The notes beneath the pieces were generated by a model, which saw only the letters and a list, made by a program, of their open reading frames with translations, did no database searches and had not been told where the DNA came from. Both the position numbers and the translations under genes were made by a program. This document shows positions 21,780 to 30,915 of a DNA stretch of 64,000 nt, piece by piece; the stretch's first letter is position 1; the number at the start of each line of letters is the position of its first letter. The stretch spans positions 645,540 through 709,539 of the forward strand of contig NZ_SOBR01000002.1 in the NCBI RefSeq assembly GCF_004364315.1, read 5' to 3'. This DNA comes from Chromohalobacter marismortui. GTDB taxonomy: Bacteria > Pseudomonadota > Gammaproteobacteria > Pseudomonadales > Halomonadaceae.

Positions 21780-22805
21780 TCACACGGTACCGCGCTCGGC
21801 CGTCACGCTGGGGCGCTCGCCGAAGCGGGCCTGGTAGACACGCGAGAAGTGTGCCAGGTGCACGAAGCCGCTGCTCAGCGCAGCCTCGGTGACACGGCAG
21901 CGGCTATCGGCGAGCAGGCGTCGCGCATAGTCCAGGCGCATGCCCAGGTAGCATTGCTTGGGGGTTTCTCCGAAATGTGCCACGAAGAGACGCGTCAACT
22001 GACGCTGCGACTGTCCCGCCAGGCGGCAGATCTCGGGCATCGGCAGTACCTGGTCGAGGTGGGCCTCCATCACCGCCAGCGCCCGCACCACGCTGCGCGG
22101 CAAGTCCTCCAGGGTGCGCGCGGCGCCGGCCTTCCAGGCTTCTTCTTCGGAGACGCGCTGGTGCACCAGCTGACGTCCCACGGCATTGGCCAGCGCCGGC
22201 CCGTAATCGTGCTCGATCCATTGCAGCATCATGTCGATGCCTGCCGCCCCGCCCGAGCCGGTCAGGCGCTGTCCGGCGAACTCGAAGCGCGCCTCGCTGA
22301 CGGCGATGTGGGGAAACTCCGCCCGGAACGCCGGCACGCTCTCCCAGTGCAGTGCCACGCGATGGTGATCGAGCAGCCCTGCCCGCGCCAGGATGAAAGG
22401 CGCCGTATCGAGACCGCCGACACGCCCGCCATGGGCCGCGACGTGGCGCAGCACCGCGCGCTCGGCGCTGGTCACGCTGACTTCCGGCTGATAGGACGAG
22501 ATCACCATCAGCAGCTCGCCGTGGCAATGCGCCTCCAGGGGGCCGTCCACCTCGATGCGCACCCCGTTGCTGGCCACCACCGCCTCGCCGTCCGCCGACA
22601 ACAACCGCCATGCGAAGAGCGTGCGCCCGAACCGATTGGCCACGCGCAGCGGTTCGAGCAGGCAGAACAATGTCAGCATCGAGAAATTGGGCACGACCCA
22701 GACATCCACGGTATGCGCCGCTTCGCCAGGCCGAGGGACCGGTGGTTGCTCGGGGCGTGGATAGGGCCAGTCGGTGGTCGAGAGCTCACTCATGGCGAAA
22801 ATCAT
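21780..22805 (-). CDS. GlxA/AraC-family transcriptional regulator
   Basis: 341 residues. The N-terminal ~200 residues form a DJ-1/PfpI-like ligand-sensing domain (VDVWVVPNFSMLTLFCLLEPLRVANRF). The C-terminal ~100 residues are an AraC-type double helix-turn-helix (EICRLAGQSQRQLTRLF and ALSSGFVHLAHFSRVYQARFG). The architecture matches ArgR, GbdR and CdhR of Pseudomonas, regulators of arginine, betaine and carnitine use. Divergent from the nine-gene arginine/dioxygenase operon, so very likely its activator; the inducer is unknown. Confidence 0.9.
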   Translation of the reverse strand: MIFAMSELSTTDWPYPRPEQPPVPRPGEAAHTVDVWVVPNFSMLTLFCLLEPLRVANRFGRTLFAWRLLSADGEAVVASNGVRIEVDGPLEAHCHGELLMVISSYQPEVSVTSAERAVLRHVAAHGGRVGGLDTAPFILARAGLLDHHRVALHWESVPAFRAEFPHIAVSEARFEFAGQRLTGSGGAAGIDMMLQWIEHDYGPALANAVGRQLVHQRVSEEEAWKAGAARTLEDLPRSVVRALAVMEAHLDQVLPMPEICRLAGQSQRQLTRLFVAHFGETPKQCYLGMRLDYARRLLADSRCRVTEAALSSGFVHLAHFSRVYQARFGERPSVTAERGTV

Positions 22806-22868
22806 CTATTAAATGACGATTTAGTGCAAATACCCTGCTTGCAACCCGCCTAGGGTAGGGAAATGTCT

Positions 22869-22886
22869 TGGCCCGCGAGCCAAGCG
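22869..22886. promoter_or_regulatory. Inverted repeat in the divergent control region
   Basis: CTTGGC and GCCAAG flank a 6-base centre, 36 bases before the dioxygenase start codon. It could be a regulator-binding site or a leader hairpin. AraC-type proteins usually bind direct repeats, so the regulator need not be the ligand. Confidence 0.3.
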
Positions 22887-22922
22887 GTTACGAATCCATG
22901 CCAGCAGTGGAGAGCACCGTTC

Positions 22923-24086
22923 ATGTCCATTTCCGCCGACGTCGAACTCAAGGACGAGGGGCGCCGCCTGATCCTGCATGCCGCCGGTCAGCGGCGCGAA
23001 TTCGCCGCCCTCTGGCTCCGCGAGCGGGCGCCGGACGACACCACGCTCGACACCCGCACCGGACAGCGCCTGATCGAGGCCGCACAACTGCCCCTGACGT
23101 TGCGCGCCGAGACCGCAAGCTGCGAGGCAGACACGCTGCACGTACGCTTCAGCGACGGTCACGCCACGGCCTATGCCCTGAATGACCTGCTCCTCGACAC
23201 CGACGCCGATCGCGCCGAGGTCGAGCCCGGTCTGCGCCTGTGGGATGCCGGCCTCGACGCGCTGCCCCAGGCGACCTTCGCGGCGGCGCTCGAGGACGAC
23301 GGTGCCCTGCTGGCCATGCTCGAGGATCTGCACTGCTACGGCTTCGTCAAGGTCAGCGGCGTGCCCTGCGAGGCAGACGGCATGCAGCCGTTGATCGACC
23401 GTATCGGCCCGTTGCGCCGCACCAACTGGGGCGGCATCGCCGACGTCAAGTCGCTGGCCAACGCGTTTGACCTCACCATGACGCAACGCGGCCTCGAGCC
23501 GCATACCGACAACCCCTATCGCGACCCGATCCCCGGCTATATCTGGCTGCACTGCCTGAGCAACGCCGCCGCCGGGGGCGACAGCACACTCACCGATGGC
23601 TTCATGGCGGCGCAGCGTCTCAAGGTCGAGGCGCCCGAGGACTTCGCATGTCTGACGCGTCTCTCGCCACGCTTCCGCTACACCGACGCCACCACCGACC
23701 TGGAAAGCGAGGGACCGCTGATCGAACTCGACAGCCGAGGACGTCTGGCGCGCGTGCGCTACTCCAATCGCACCGAGCGCATCGCGGCCCACGACGCGGC
23801 GCTGCTCGAGCGTTACTACGCCGCGCGTCAGCGGTTCTATCGTCTGATCACCGACGAGGCATTGACCGTGCACCTCAAGCTCGGGCCGGGCGACATGCTG
23901 ATCATGGACAACTATCGGCTGCTGCACGGCCGCACCGCGTACCAGCTCGAGGGGGGCGTGCGTCACCTGCGCCAGGGCTATGTGGATCGCGACAGTACCG
24001 CCAGCCGGCGCCGCGTGCTCGGCGCCCAGCTCGCCGGAAACGCGCGGCCTGGCGCATCGCATACCGCTCAAGGAGTCACCCCATGA
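22923..24086 (+). CDS. Gamma-butyrobetaine-hydroxylase-like Fe(II)/2-oxoglutarate dioxygenase
   Basis: 387 residues. An N-terminal DUF971-like domain (about 10-95, with LWLRERAPDDTTLD) lacks the zinc-binding cysteines of animal BBOX1. A TauD-type catalytic domain follows. Iron ligands are H194 and D196 (EPHTDNPYRD) and H335 (LLHGRTAY); arginines 347/350 are candidates for 2-oxoglutarate binding. GGAGAG precedes the ATG. The stop overlaps the HD gene (ATGA). Relatives hydroxylate gamma-butyrobetaine or, as TmpA, a trimethylated aminophosphonate; here the neighbours concern arginine, so the substrate is unknown. Confidence 0.85.
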   Translation: MSISADVELKDEGRRLILHAAGQRREFAALWLRERAPDDTTLDTRTGQRLIEAAQLPLTLRAETASCEADTLHVRFSDGHATAYALNDLLLDTDADRAEVEPGLRLWDAGLDALPQATFAAALEDDGALLAMLEDLHCYGFVKVSGVPCEADGMQPLIDRIGPLRRTNWGGIADVKSLANAFDLTMTQRGLEPHTDNPYRDPIPGYIWLHCLSNAAAGGDSTLTDGFMAAQRLKVEAPEDFACLTRLSPRFRYTDATTDLESEGPLIELDSRGRLARVRYSNRTERIAAHDAALLERYYAARQRFYRLITDEALTVHLKLGPGDMLIMDNYRLLHGRTAYQLEGGVRHLRQGYVDRDSTASRRRVLGAQLAGNARPGASHTAQGVTP

Positions 24087-24661
24087 ACCAGGCGACCTTC
24101 ACCCGTTTCGATGAAAGCACCCGCGCCGACTGGGCATTGATCGACGCGCATTTCCAGCACTACCAGAACGATGCCAGCCGACGCGTGCTCGAGCACCTGC
24201 TGCGCCTCAAGGGCGATACCCACGGCTATCCCATCGACCGTTACGAACATTGCCTGCAAACCGCCACCCGCGCGCTGGAAGCGGGCGCCGACGAGGAGAC
24301 CGTGGTCTGCGCCCTGCTCCACGACATCGGCGACGACCTGGCGCCCGCCAATCATGCGGAAATCGCCGCGGCGATCCTCGAACCCTTCATCGATCCGCTC
24401 AATGTGTGGATGATTCGCCATCACGAACTGTTCCAGGGCTATCACTACCGCGCCTTCTACGGCATGGATCCCCATGCGCGCGAGGCCTATCGCGATCACC
24501 CTGCCTACGCGCGCACCGTGCGCTTCTGCGACGAGTGGGACCAGTGCGCCTTCGACCCCGACTACCCCACGCGGCCTCTCGAGGACTTCATCCCCATGGT
24601 CGAGCGTGTCATGTCACGCCCGCCATTCGGCGAAACCACCAGCGTCGAGGACCCGGCATGA
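24083..24661 (+). CDS. HD-domain protein, possible mixed-valent di-iron oxygenase
   Basis: 192 residues. The ligand pattern H56, H80-D81, H91, H113/H114 and D150/D153 has nearly the spacing of the PhnZ oxygenase (H34, H58-D59, H80, H104, D161), suggesting two metals and oxygenase rather than phosphohydrolase chemistry. The Tyr/Glu pair that marks phosphonate-cleaving PhnZ and TmpB (10 and 7 residues before the first His) is here Thr46 and Tyr49, so phosphonates are unlikely substrates. Coupled by 4-base overlaps to the dioxygenase upstream and aruI downstream; it probably acts right after the dioxygenase. Confidence 0.75.
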   Translation: MNQATFTRFDESTRADWALIDAHFQHYQNDASRRVLEHLLRLKGDTHGYPIDRYEHCLQTATRALEAGADEETVVCALLHDIGDDLAPANHAEIAAAILEPFIDPLNVWMIRHHELFQGYHYRAFYGMDPHAREAYRDHPAYARTVRFCDEWDQCAFDPDYPTRPLEDFIPMVERVMSRPPFGETTSVEDPA

Positions 24662-26250
24662 CCCAGTGCGCCCATCGCCTTCTCGAGCTGCTCGTCGCTC
24701 ACGGCATCGAGACCGTCTTCGGCATCCCCGGCGTGCATACCGTCGAGCTGTATCGCGGTCTGCCCGACAGCGGTCTGCGCCACGTGACCCCGCGCCACGA
24801 GCAAGGGGCCGGCTTCATGGCCGACGGTTACGCCCGCGCGACCGGCAAGCCGGCCGCCTGCTTCATCATCAGCGGTCCGGGCATGACCAACATCGCCACC
24901 GCCATGGGCCAGGCACTCGCCGACTCGGTGCCCATGCTGGTGATTTCCAGCGTCAATCGGCGCGACACCCTGGGTCGTGGCCAGGGCCGCCTGCACGAAC
25001 TGCCCGATCAGCAACGCACCCTGTCCGGGGTCAGCGTGTTCAGCCATACCCTGCAGACGCCCGAGGCCCTGCCCGAGGTGCTGGGACGCGCCTTTGCCGT
25101 CTTCAAGAGCGCCCGCCCCGGCCCCGTGCACATCGAAATCCCGCTCGACGTGATGGCCTTGCCCGCGCCCGAGCACCGGCCGCGCATCGCCGAGGTCTTT
25201 CCGCCGACGGCCCCCGATGCCGCCCTGGCCTGGGCCGCCGACTGGCTCGCCGACGCCGAACGTCCGCTGGTGCTGCTGGGGGGGGGCTGCGTCGCTGCCG
25301 GCGACGCGGTACGCACCCTGGTCGAACGCCTCGACGCTCCCGCCATGACCACCATCAACGCCAAGGGCGTGCTGGGATGCGGGCATCCGCTCGACCTCGG
25401 CGCCTGCGCGAGCCTGCCCGCCGGCCGTAAACTCGCCCGCCACGCCGATGTGGTACTGGCACTGGGCACCGAACTCGGTGAGACTGACTACGACCTGACC
25501 TTCGATGGCGGCTTCCGGCTCGATGGCCGGCTGATCCGCGTGGACATCGATGCCCAGCAACTGGCGCGCAACCACGCCACCGACCTCGCCCTGCTGGCCG
25601 ACACCGGCGAAGCGGCCCTGGGATTGCTCGAACGCCTGCCCCCTCAGGCCGCGCGCGAGGGCGCCGCCCGCGTCGCCGACACCCGGGCGGCGCTGGCACT
25701 GCGCGACGCCGACGATGTCGCGCCCTATGCCGACTTTCTCGACACCCTGCGCGAGGCATTGCCCGACGCCACCATCGTCGGCGACTCCACCGGACCGGTG
25801 TATGCCGGCAACTTCATCGCCGAGATGCCCGCGCCACGCCGCTGGTTCAATGCCGCCACCGGCTACGGCACGCTCGGCTACGGCCTGCCCGCTGCCCTGG
25901 GCGCGGCCCTGGGCGTGCCCGAGCGGCCGGTGATCGCGCTGGTCGGCGACGGCGGGCTGATGTTCACCCTCGCTGAAATCGCCACCGCGCGCGAGGCCGG
26001 TGTGCCTCTGGCGATCGTGATCTGGAACAACGCCGGCTATGGCGAGATCCGCCGCTACATGGACGCCCAGGACGTGCCACGTCTCGGCGTCGATCTTGCC
26101 GCGCCGGACTTCGTGACGCTGGCCAAGTCGCTCGACTGTTACGGCGTGCGCGTCTCGACGCGTGCCGCGCTGCACCAGGCTCTGCAGGCCTCGCGACAGG
26201 CCCCTGGGCCGACCCTGATCGACGTCGAGGCCGACAGATGGTCCGCTTGA
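24658..26250 (+). CDS. aruI: 5-guanidino-2-oxopentanoate (2-ketoarginine) decarboxylase AruI
   Basis: 530-residue ThDP enzyme of the acetolactate-synthase fold. Catalytic glutamate in TPRHEQGAGFMADGYARATG; cofactor motif VGDGGLMF followed about 26 residues later by WNN. The N-terminal half (FGIPGVHT-ELYRGLP, ADSVPMLVISSVN) matches Pseudomonas AruI much better than acetolactate synthase. It decarboxylates 2-ketoarginine to 4-guanidinobutyraldehyde in the arginine transaminase pathway; the partner aruH is two genes downstream. ATGA overlap with the HD gene. Confidence 0.9.
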   Translation: MTQCAHRLLELLVAHGIETVFGIPGVHTVELYRGLPDSGLRHVTPRHEQGAGFMADGYARATGKPAACFIISGPGMTNIATAMGQALADSVPMLVISSVNRRDTLGRGQGRLHELPDQQRTLSGVSVFSHTLQTPEALPEVLGRAFAVFKSARPGPVHIEIPLDVMALPAPEHRPRIAEVFPPTAPDAALAWAADWLADAERPLVLLGGGCVAAGDAVRTLVERLDAPAMTTINAKGVLGCGHPLDLGACASLPAGRKLARHADVVLALGTELGETDYDLTFDGGFRLDGRLIRVDIDAQQLARNHATDLALLADTGEAALGLLERLPPQAAREGAARVADTRAALALRDADDVAPYADFLDTLREALPDATIVGDSTGPVYAGNFIAEMPAPRRWFNAATGYGTLGYGLPAALGAALGVPERPVIALVGDGGLMFTLAEIATAREAGVPLAIVIWNNAGYGEIRRYMDAQDVPRLGVDLAAPDFVTLAKSLDCYGVRVSTRAALHQALQASRQAPGPTLIDVEADRWSA

Positions 26251-26276
26251 ATTCATCGTATCCACCAGGAGACATC

Positions 26277-27215
26277 ATGCGACGCACCACCACGCGACTG
26301 ATGGCCGCCCTTGCCCTGCTGCCCCTGGCGGCCCACGCCTTTGCCACCGACGACGCCACCCAGGTCTCCTTCGTCACTCCGCCGTGGCCCGGGGTCACGG
26401 TCAAGACCGAGATCATGGCGCAAATCCTCGAGCCACTGGGCTACAGCAGCGAGCGCCAGGCGCTCAGCAGCACGGTGGGCTACACGACCTTGCAAACCGG
26501 CGACAGCGACGTCTTCCTCGCCGGCTGGCTTCCTGCTCAGCAGAGCAGCTACGACGCCGCGATGGACGACGGCACCATCGTCGATCTGGGCAACAACGTC
26601 ACCGGCGCGCGCATGGGCTTCGCGGTCCCCGGTTACGTCTTCGATGCCGGCGTGACCAGTGCCGAGCAGCTCGACGATCCCGAGAATCGTAAGCGTTTCG
26701 GGGGGCGTTACTATTCCATCGAGACCGGCTCGACGGTCAGCGACTTCATCCATGCCGCCAAGCGCCACGACACCTACGGCCTGGGCGACTGGGAGCTGCT
26801 GGAGTCCTCGACTCCCGGCATGCTCAGCGCCGTGCGCAGCGCCTACGACGAGAAGCGCTGGGTCGCCTTCTACGGCTGGACGCCGCACTGGATGGTGCCG
26901 GAATTCGACATGCATATCCTCGACGACCCTGCAGGCATCTATGGCGAGAACCAGGGCCGCAGCGATGTGCGCACCATCGTCGCCAAGCCCTTCAGCGAGG
27001 CCAACCCCAACCTCATGCGCCTGCTCGACCAATTCGTGCTGAGCGCCGAGCAACAAAGCGACTTCATTCGCGAATACGGCCTGGCAGAGCGCGAGCTCGA
27101 GACGGTGGCCCGCGAATGGCTGCAAGCGCACCCCGATGAACTGGCCGACTTTCTGGAAGGCGTCACCACGCGTGACGGCGAACCGGGCCTGGAAGCGATC
27201 AAGGCTAGCCTATAA
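26277..27215 (+). CDS. Glycine betaine/proline-type (OpuAC/ProX) substrate-binding protein
   Basis: 312 residues with a signal peptide (about 1-20) and an OpuAC-like periplasmic domain (VSFVTPPWPGVTVKTEIM, DVFLAGWLPAQ, AFYGWTPHWM). The tryptophans in these motifs are typical of sites that hold quaternary ammonium groups by cation-pi contacts. CCAGGAGA precedes the ATG. No OpuAA/AB-type permease or ATPase accompanies it, so it either feeds a transporter elsewhere or acts as a sensor or scavenger. Its place between aruI and aruH hints that the pathway's substrate, or a related one, is a betaine-like or guanidinium compound. Confidence 0.85.
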   Translation: MRRTTTRLMAALALLPLAAHAFATDDATQVSFVTPPWPGVTVKTEIMAQILEPLGYSSERQALSSTVGYTTLQTGDSDVFLAGWLPAQQSSYDAAMDDGTIVDLGNNVTGARMGFAVPGYVFDAGVTSAEQLDDPENRKRFGGRYYSIETGSTVSDFIHAAKRHDTYGLGDWELLESSTPGMLSAVRSAYDEKRWVAFYGWTPHWMVPEFDMHILDDPAGIYGENQGRSDVRTIVAKPFSEANPNLMRLLDQFVLSAEQQSDFIREYGLAERELETVAREWLQAHPDELADFLEGVTTRDGEPGLEAIKASL

Positions 27216-27245
27216 CCGCACCGACGACGCTAACGAGGACACTGC

Positions 27246-28436
27246 ATGCACTATTCCCGACTGACCCAGCGCATCGCCGGTGAAGGCGCCGCCGCCTGGG
27301 ACATCCACTACCGGGCCCTGGCGCGTCAGGCCGAGGGCGACGACGTCATCATCCTCTCGGTGGGCGATCCGGATTTCGCCACGCCGACGCCGATCGTCGA
27401 CAGCGCGGTCGACAGCCTGCGCGCCGGCGCCACGCACTATGCCGACGTACAGGGCAAGGCGCGGCTGCGCGAGTTGATCGCGCGTCGGCACCGCCAAACC
27501 GGCGGCGCGCCGGAGACCCGGGCCGACAATGTCGCGGTCATGGCCGGTGCGCAGTGCGGCCTGTATGCAGTGGCACAGTGCGTGCTCGACCCCGGCGACG
27601 AGGTGATCGTGCCCGAGCCGATGTACGTCACCTACGAGGCGGCTCTGCAGGCCGCGGGGGCGACCCTGGTGCGCGTGCCGTTGCGTGCGGCGAATGCGTT
27701 CCAGCCCGACCCTGCGGAGTTCGCCGCCGCGGTCACGCCGCGCACCCGTGCATTGCTGCTCAACAGTCCGCACAACCCCACCGGTCAGGTGCTGAGCCGC
27801 GACCACTGGGCGGCACTGGCCGCATTGTGCCGCGAGCACGATCTGTGGCTGCTCTCCGACGAAGTCTATGCCGAGTTGATCCACGATGGCGAACATCTCT
27901 CGCCGGATAGCCTCGCGGGCATGCGTGAGCGCACCGCCATCGTCAATAGCCTGTCCAAGTCGCACGCCATGACCGGCTGGCGTCTGGGCTGGGTGATCGG
28001 GCCCGAGCCCTTGATCCAGCACCTGACCCACCTGGCGCTGTGCATGCTCTACGGCAGCCCCGACTTCATCCAGGAGGCCGCCTGCGAAGCCCTGGCCCAC
28101 CCGCCTGCAGCGCTCGACGAGATGCGTCGCACCTACCGGATGCGCCGCGACAGCGTGCTCGAGGCCCTCGCCGACGACGAGACCGTCGAGGCGCTGCGTC
28201 CCGCGGCCGGCATGTTCATGATGGTCGACATTCGCCGCACCGGGCTGTCGGCACAGGCCTTCGCCGACCGCTTGCTCGATACCCAGGGCGTCTCGGTACT
28301 CGCGGGGGATGCCTTCGGCCCGTCGGCGTCCGGCTTCGTGCGCTTGAGCTTGACGGTGGATGCCGACCGCCTGCGCGAGGCCTGCCGGCGCCTGGCACGC
28401 TGCGCCGCCGCGTGCCGCACGACGGCCGAGGCATGA
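27246..28436 (+). CDS. aruH: Arginine:pyruvate transaminase AruH
   Basis: 396-residue fold-I aminotransferase converting arginine and pyruvate to 2-ketoarginine and alanine. The N-terminus (YSRLTQRIAGEGAAAWDIHYRALA) and C-terminal region (TGLSAQAFADRLLDTQGVSVLAG) closely resemble Pseudomonas AruH. PLP lysine in NSLSKSHAMTGWRLGW near residue 238; substrate-site NSPHNPTGQ. Together with AruI this gives the first two steps of the arginine transaminase pathway. The next enzymes (4-guanidinobutyraldehyde dehydrogenase, guanidinobutyrase) are not in the window. Confidence 0.92.
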   Translation: MHYSRLTQRIAGEGAAAWDIHYRALARQAEGDDVIILSVGDPDFATPTPIVDSAVDSLRAGATHYADVQGKARLRELIARRHRQTGGAPETRADNVAVMAGAQCGLYAVAQCVLDPGDEVIVPEPMYVTYEAALQAAGATLVRVPLRAANAFQPDPAEFAAAVTPRTRALLLNSPHNPTGQVLSRDHWAALAALCREHDLWLLSDEVYAELIHDGEHLSPDSLAGMRERTAIVNSLSKSHAMTGWRLGWVIGPEPLIQHLTHLALCMLYGSPDFIQEAACEALAHPPAALDEMRRTYRMRRDSVLEALADDETVEALRPAAGMFMMVDIRRTGLSAQAFADRLLDTQGVSVLAGDAFGPSASGFVRLSLTVDADRLREACRRLARCAAACRTTAEA

Positions 28437-28498
28437 CCGCACGCGCGGCCCGGTGACGATGCCCGGGCCGCTATCTTTCCACTCACTGCAGGAGGGGT

Positions 28499-29266
<768 letters not shown>

Positions 29267-29276
29267 GCCTTTCACG

Positions 29277-29296
29277 TGGCGCCCCCCAGGGCGCCA
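29277..29296. terminator. Intergenic hairpin between ATPase and binding-protein genes
   Basis: TGGCGCC (29277-29283) pairs with GGCGCCA (29290-29296) over a 6-base loop. No T-tract follows, so it more likely stabilises mRNA or attenuates transcription than terminates it. Confidence 0.35.
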
Positions 29297-29342
29297 TATC
29301 ATCCCGGGCCGCACCGGCCCGATACAACAACGATGGGGAACC

Positions 29343-30131
29343 ATGATGATCAAGCAACTGAAAGCGACCCTGATGCAGGCCACGGGCATTGCCTTGCTGG
29401 CCCTGAGCGCCACCTCGGCGATGGCGGATGAACCGCTCAAGATCGGCATCTCCGCGGAGCCCTACCCGCCGTTCACCTACAAGGATGCCGACGGCAGCTG
29501 GACCGGCTTCGAAGTCGAGCTGGGCCAGGCGATCTGCGCGCAGATGGACGCCGCCTGTGAAATCACCCCGACGGGCTGGAGCGGGATCTTCCCTGCCCTC
29601 AATAGCGGCAAGATCGACATGATCATGAATTCGCTGTCGATCACCGAGAAGCGCAAGCGGGTCATCGCCTTCAGCGATCCGTACTACTTCACGCCCTCGG
29701 CATACGTCACCGCCAAGGCCAACGACATGCAAATCCCCGAGGATCTGGATGGCAAGATCCTGGGGGTTCAAGGGTCGACCACCAACGCCACCTTCGCACG
29801 TCGCTCGCTGGCCGATACCGGGGTCGAGCTCAACGTCTACGACCGTCAGGAACAAGCCAACCGTGACCTGCTCGCCGGACGTGTGGATGTCATTCTCGCC
29901 GACAAAGTTGCCATGACGGAATTCGTCGAGCGCGATTCAGCGCAGGACTTCGAGATTCGCGCCATCGCACCGCGTGACGATGCCTTCGGCGACGGCGTGG
30001 GCATTGGTCTGCGTCAGGACGACGATGTCCTGCGCAAGAAACTCAACACCGCGATCGCCCGCGTGCTCGACAACGGCCGCTGCACCGAGCTCTCCCAGCA
30101 GTACTTCGGTACCGACATCTGCGGCAGTTGA
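29343..30131 (+). CDS. Periplasmic amino acid-binding protein (ArtJ/AotJ/HisJ type)
   Basis: 262 residues: signal peptide (about 1-25, ending TSAMA) and an SBP_bac_3 domain with KIGISAEPYPPFTYKDADGSWTGFEVEL, GWSGIFPALNSGKIDMIM and ITEKRKRVIAFSDPYY, all close to lysine/arginine/ornithine-binding proteins. Two adjacent ATGs (29343 and 29346) are possible starts. Likely delivers arginine to the permease pair downstream. Confidence 0.9.
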   Translation: MMIKQLKATLMQATGIALLALSATSAMADEPLKIGISAEPYPPFTYKDADGSWTGFEVELGQAICAQMDAACEITPTGWSGIFPALNSGKIDMIMNSLSITEKRKRVIAFSDPYYFTPSAYVTAKANDMQIPEDLDGKILGVQGSTTNATFARRSLADTGVELNVYDRQEQANRDLLAGRVDVILADKVAMTEFVERDSAQDFEIRAIAPRDDAFGDGVGIGLRQDDDVLRKKLNTAIARVLDNGRCTELSQQYFGTDICGS

Positions 30132-30147
30132 TCCGCCTCGCGACCCT

Positions 30148-30169
30148 CCGGCCGGGCCTGCCCGGCCGG
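30148..30169 (+). repeat. Long GC-rich inverted repeat after the binding-protein gene
   Basis: A 10-bp near-perfect hairpin (30148-30157 with 30160-30169). Such structures behind binding-protein genes often raise the 5' mRNA's stability and so the binding protein's level relative to the permeases; that role is inferred here. Confidence 0.5.
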
Positions 30170-30197
30170 CCCCGTTCAGACACTGCGAGATTCGACT

Positions 30198-30902
30198 ATG
30201 CCAAGCGATCATAGCGATGGCCTGCTGGAATGGCTCGGCCCGATCCTGCAAGGTGCCCTGGTAACCCTGGAAATCGCCTTGCTGGCTTATGCCATCGGGC
30301 TCGGCCTGGGGCTCGTCGGCGCCACGGCCCGACTCAGCCCCTGGCGCCCCCTGCGTGCCCTGGGGACGGTGTACTCCACCCTGGTGCGCGCCATTCCCGA
30401 ACTGCTGTTGATCATCCTGCTGTATTACGCCGGCAGCCAGGCGCTCAACGCTCTGCTCGCCGAACTCGGCGGCGACATGCACATCGAGATCAGCGGTTTC
30501 GTCACCGCCGTGGGCGTGCTCGCCTTCGTGCAGGGTGCCTACATGACCGAAGTCTTCCGCGGTGCCATCCAGGCGATACCGCGCGGGCAGCTTGAAGCCG
30601 CCGATGCCTACGGCTTTTCGCGCTCGACCCGCTTTTACCGCATCGTGCTGCCCGGCATGCTGCCCAACGCCCTGCCCGGGATGTCCAACCTGTGGCTGAT
30701 CCTGGTCAAGGACACCGCGTTGATCAGCGTGATCGGTTTCGAGGAACTGTTCTTCACCGCCCAGCAGGCGGCCGCCAGCACCCGCGACTATGCCCTGTTC
30801 TACGCCCTCGCCGGGGCGCTTTACCTGGTCATGACGCTGGGCTCCAATGCCTTGTTCGCCCGCGCGGAGCGCTACGTCCGGCGCGGCCAGCCCAGCACCT
30901 AA
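30198..30902 (+). CDS. Polar amino acid ABC transporter permease 1 (HisQ/AotQ type)
   Basis: 234 residues with about five membrane helices and the EAA loop LEAADAYGFSRSTRFYRIVLPGMLPNALPG. It forms the channel with the following permease. GAEL-type features (VYSTLVRAIPELLLIILLYY) match the HisQ branch. The next permease starts 14 bases after its stop. Confidence 0.9.
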   Translation: MPSDHSDGLLEWLGPILQGALVTLEIALLAYAIGLGLGLVGATARLSPWRPLRALGTVYSTLVRAIPELLLIILLYYAGSQALNALLAELGGDMHIEISGFVTAVGVLAFVQGAYMTEVFRGAIQAIPRGQLEAADAYGFSRSTRFYRIVLPGMLPNALPGMSNLWLILVKDTALISVIGFEELFFTAQQAAASTRDYALFYALAGALYLVMTLGSNALFARAERYVRRGQPST

Positions 30903-30915
30903 GGAGCACCCAGAC

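Noticed and set aside
22923..24661. Assignment of the dioxygenase/HD pair as TmpA/TmpB or PhnY/PhnZ phosphonate enzymes
   Set aside because: The HD protein lacks the diagnostic Tyr/Glu residues, and no phosphonate transporter or phn gene is nearby; the neighbours concern arginine.
24658..26250. Acetolactate synthase large subunit
   Set aside because: No small regulatory subunit or ilv genes nearby; N-terminal motifs and the aruH neighbour fit 2-ketoarginine decarboxylase better.
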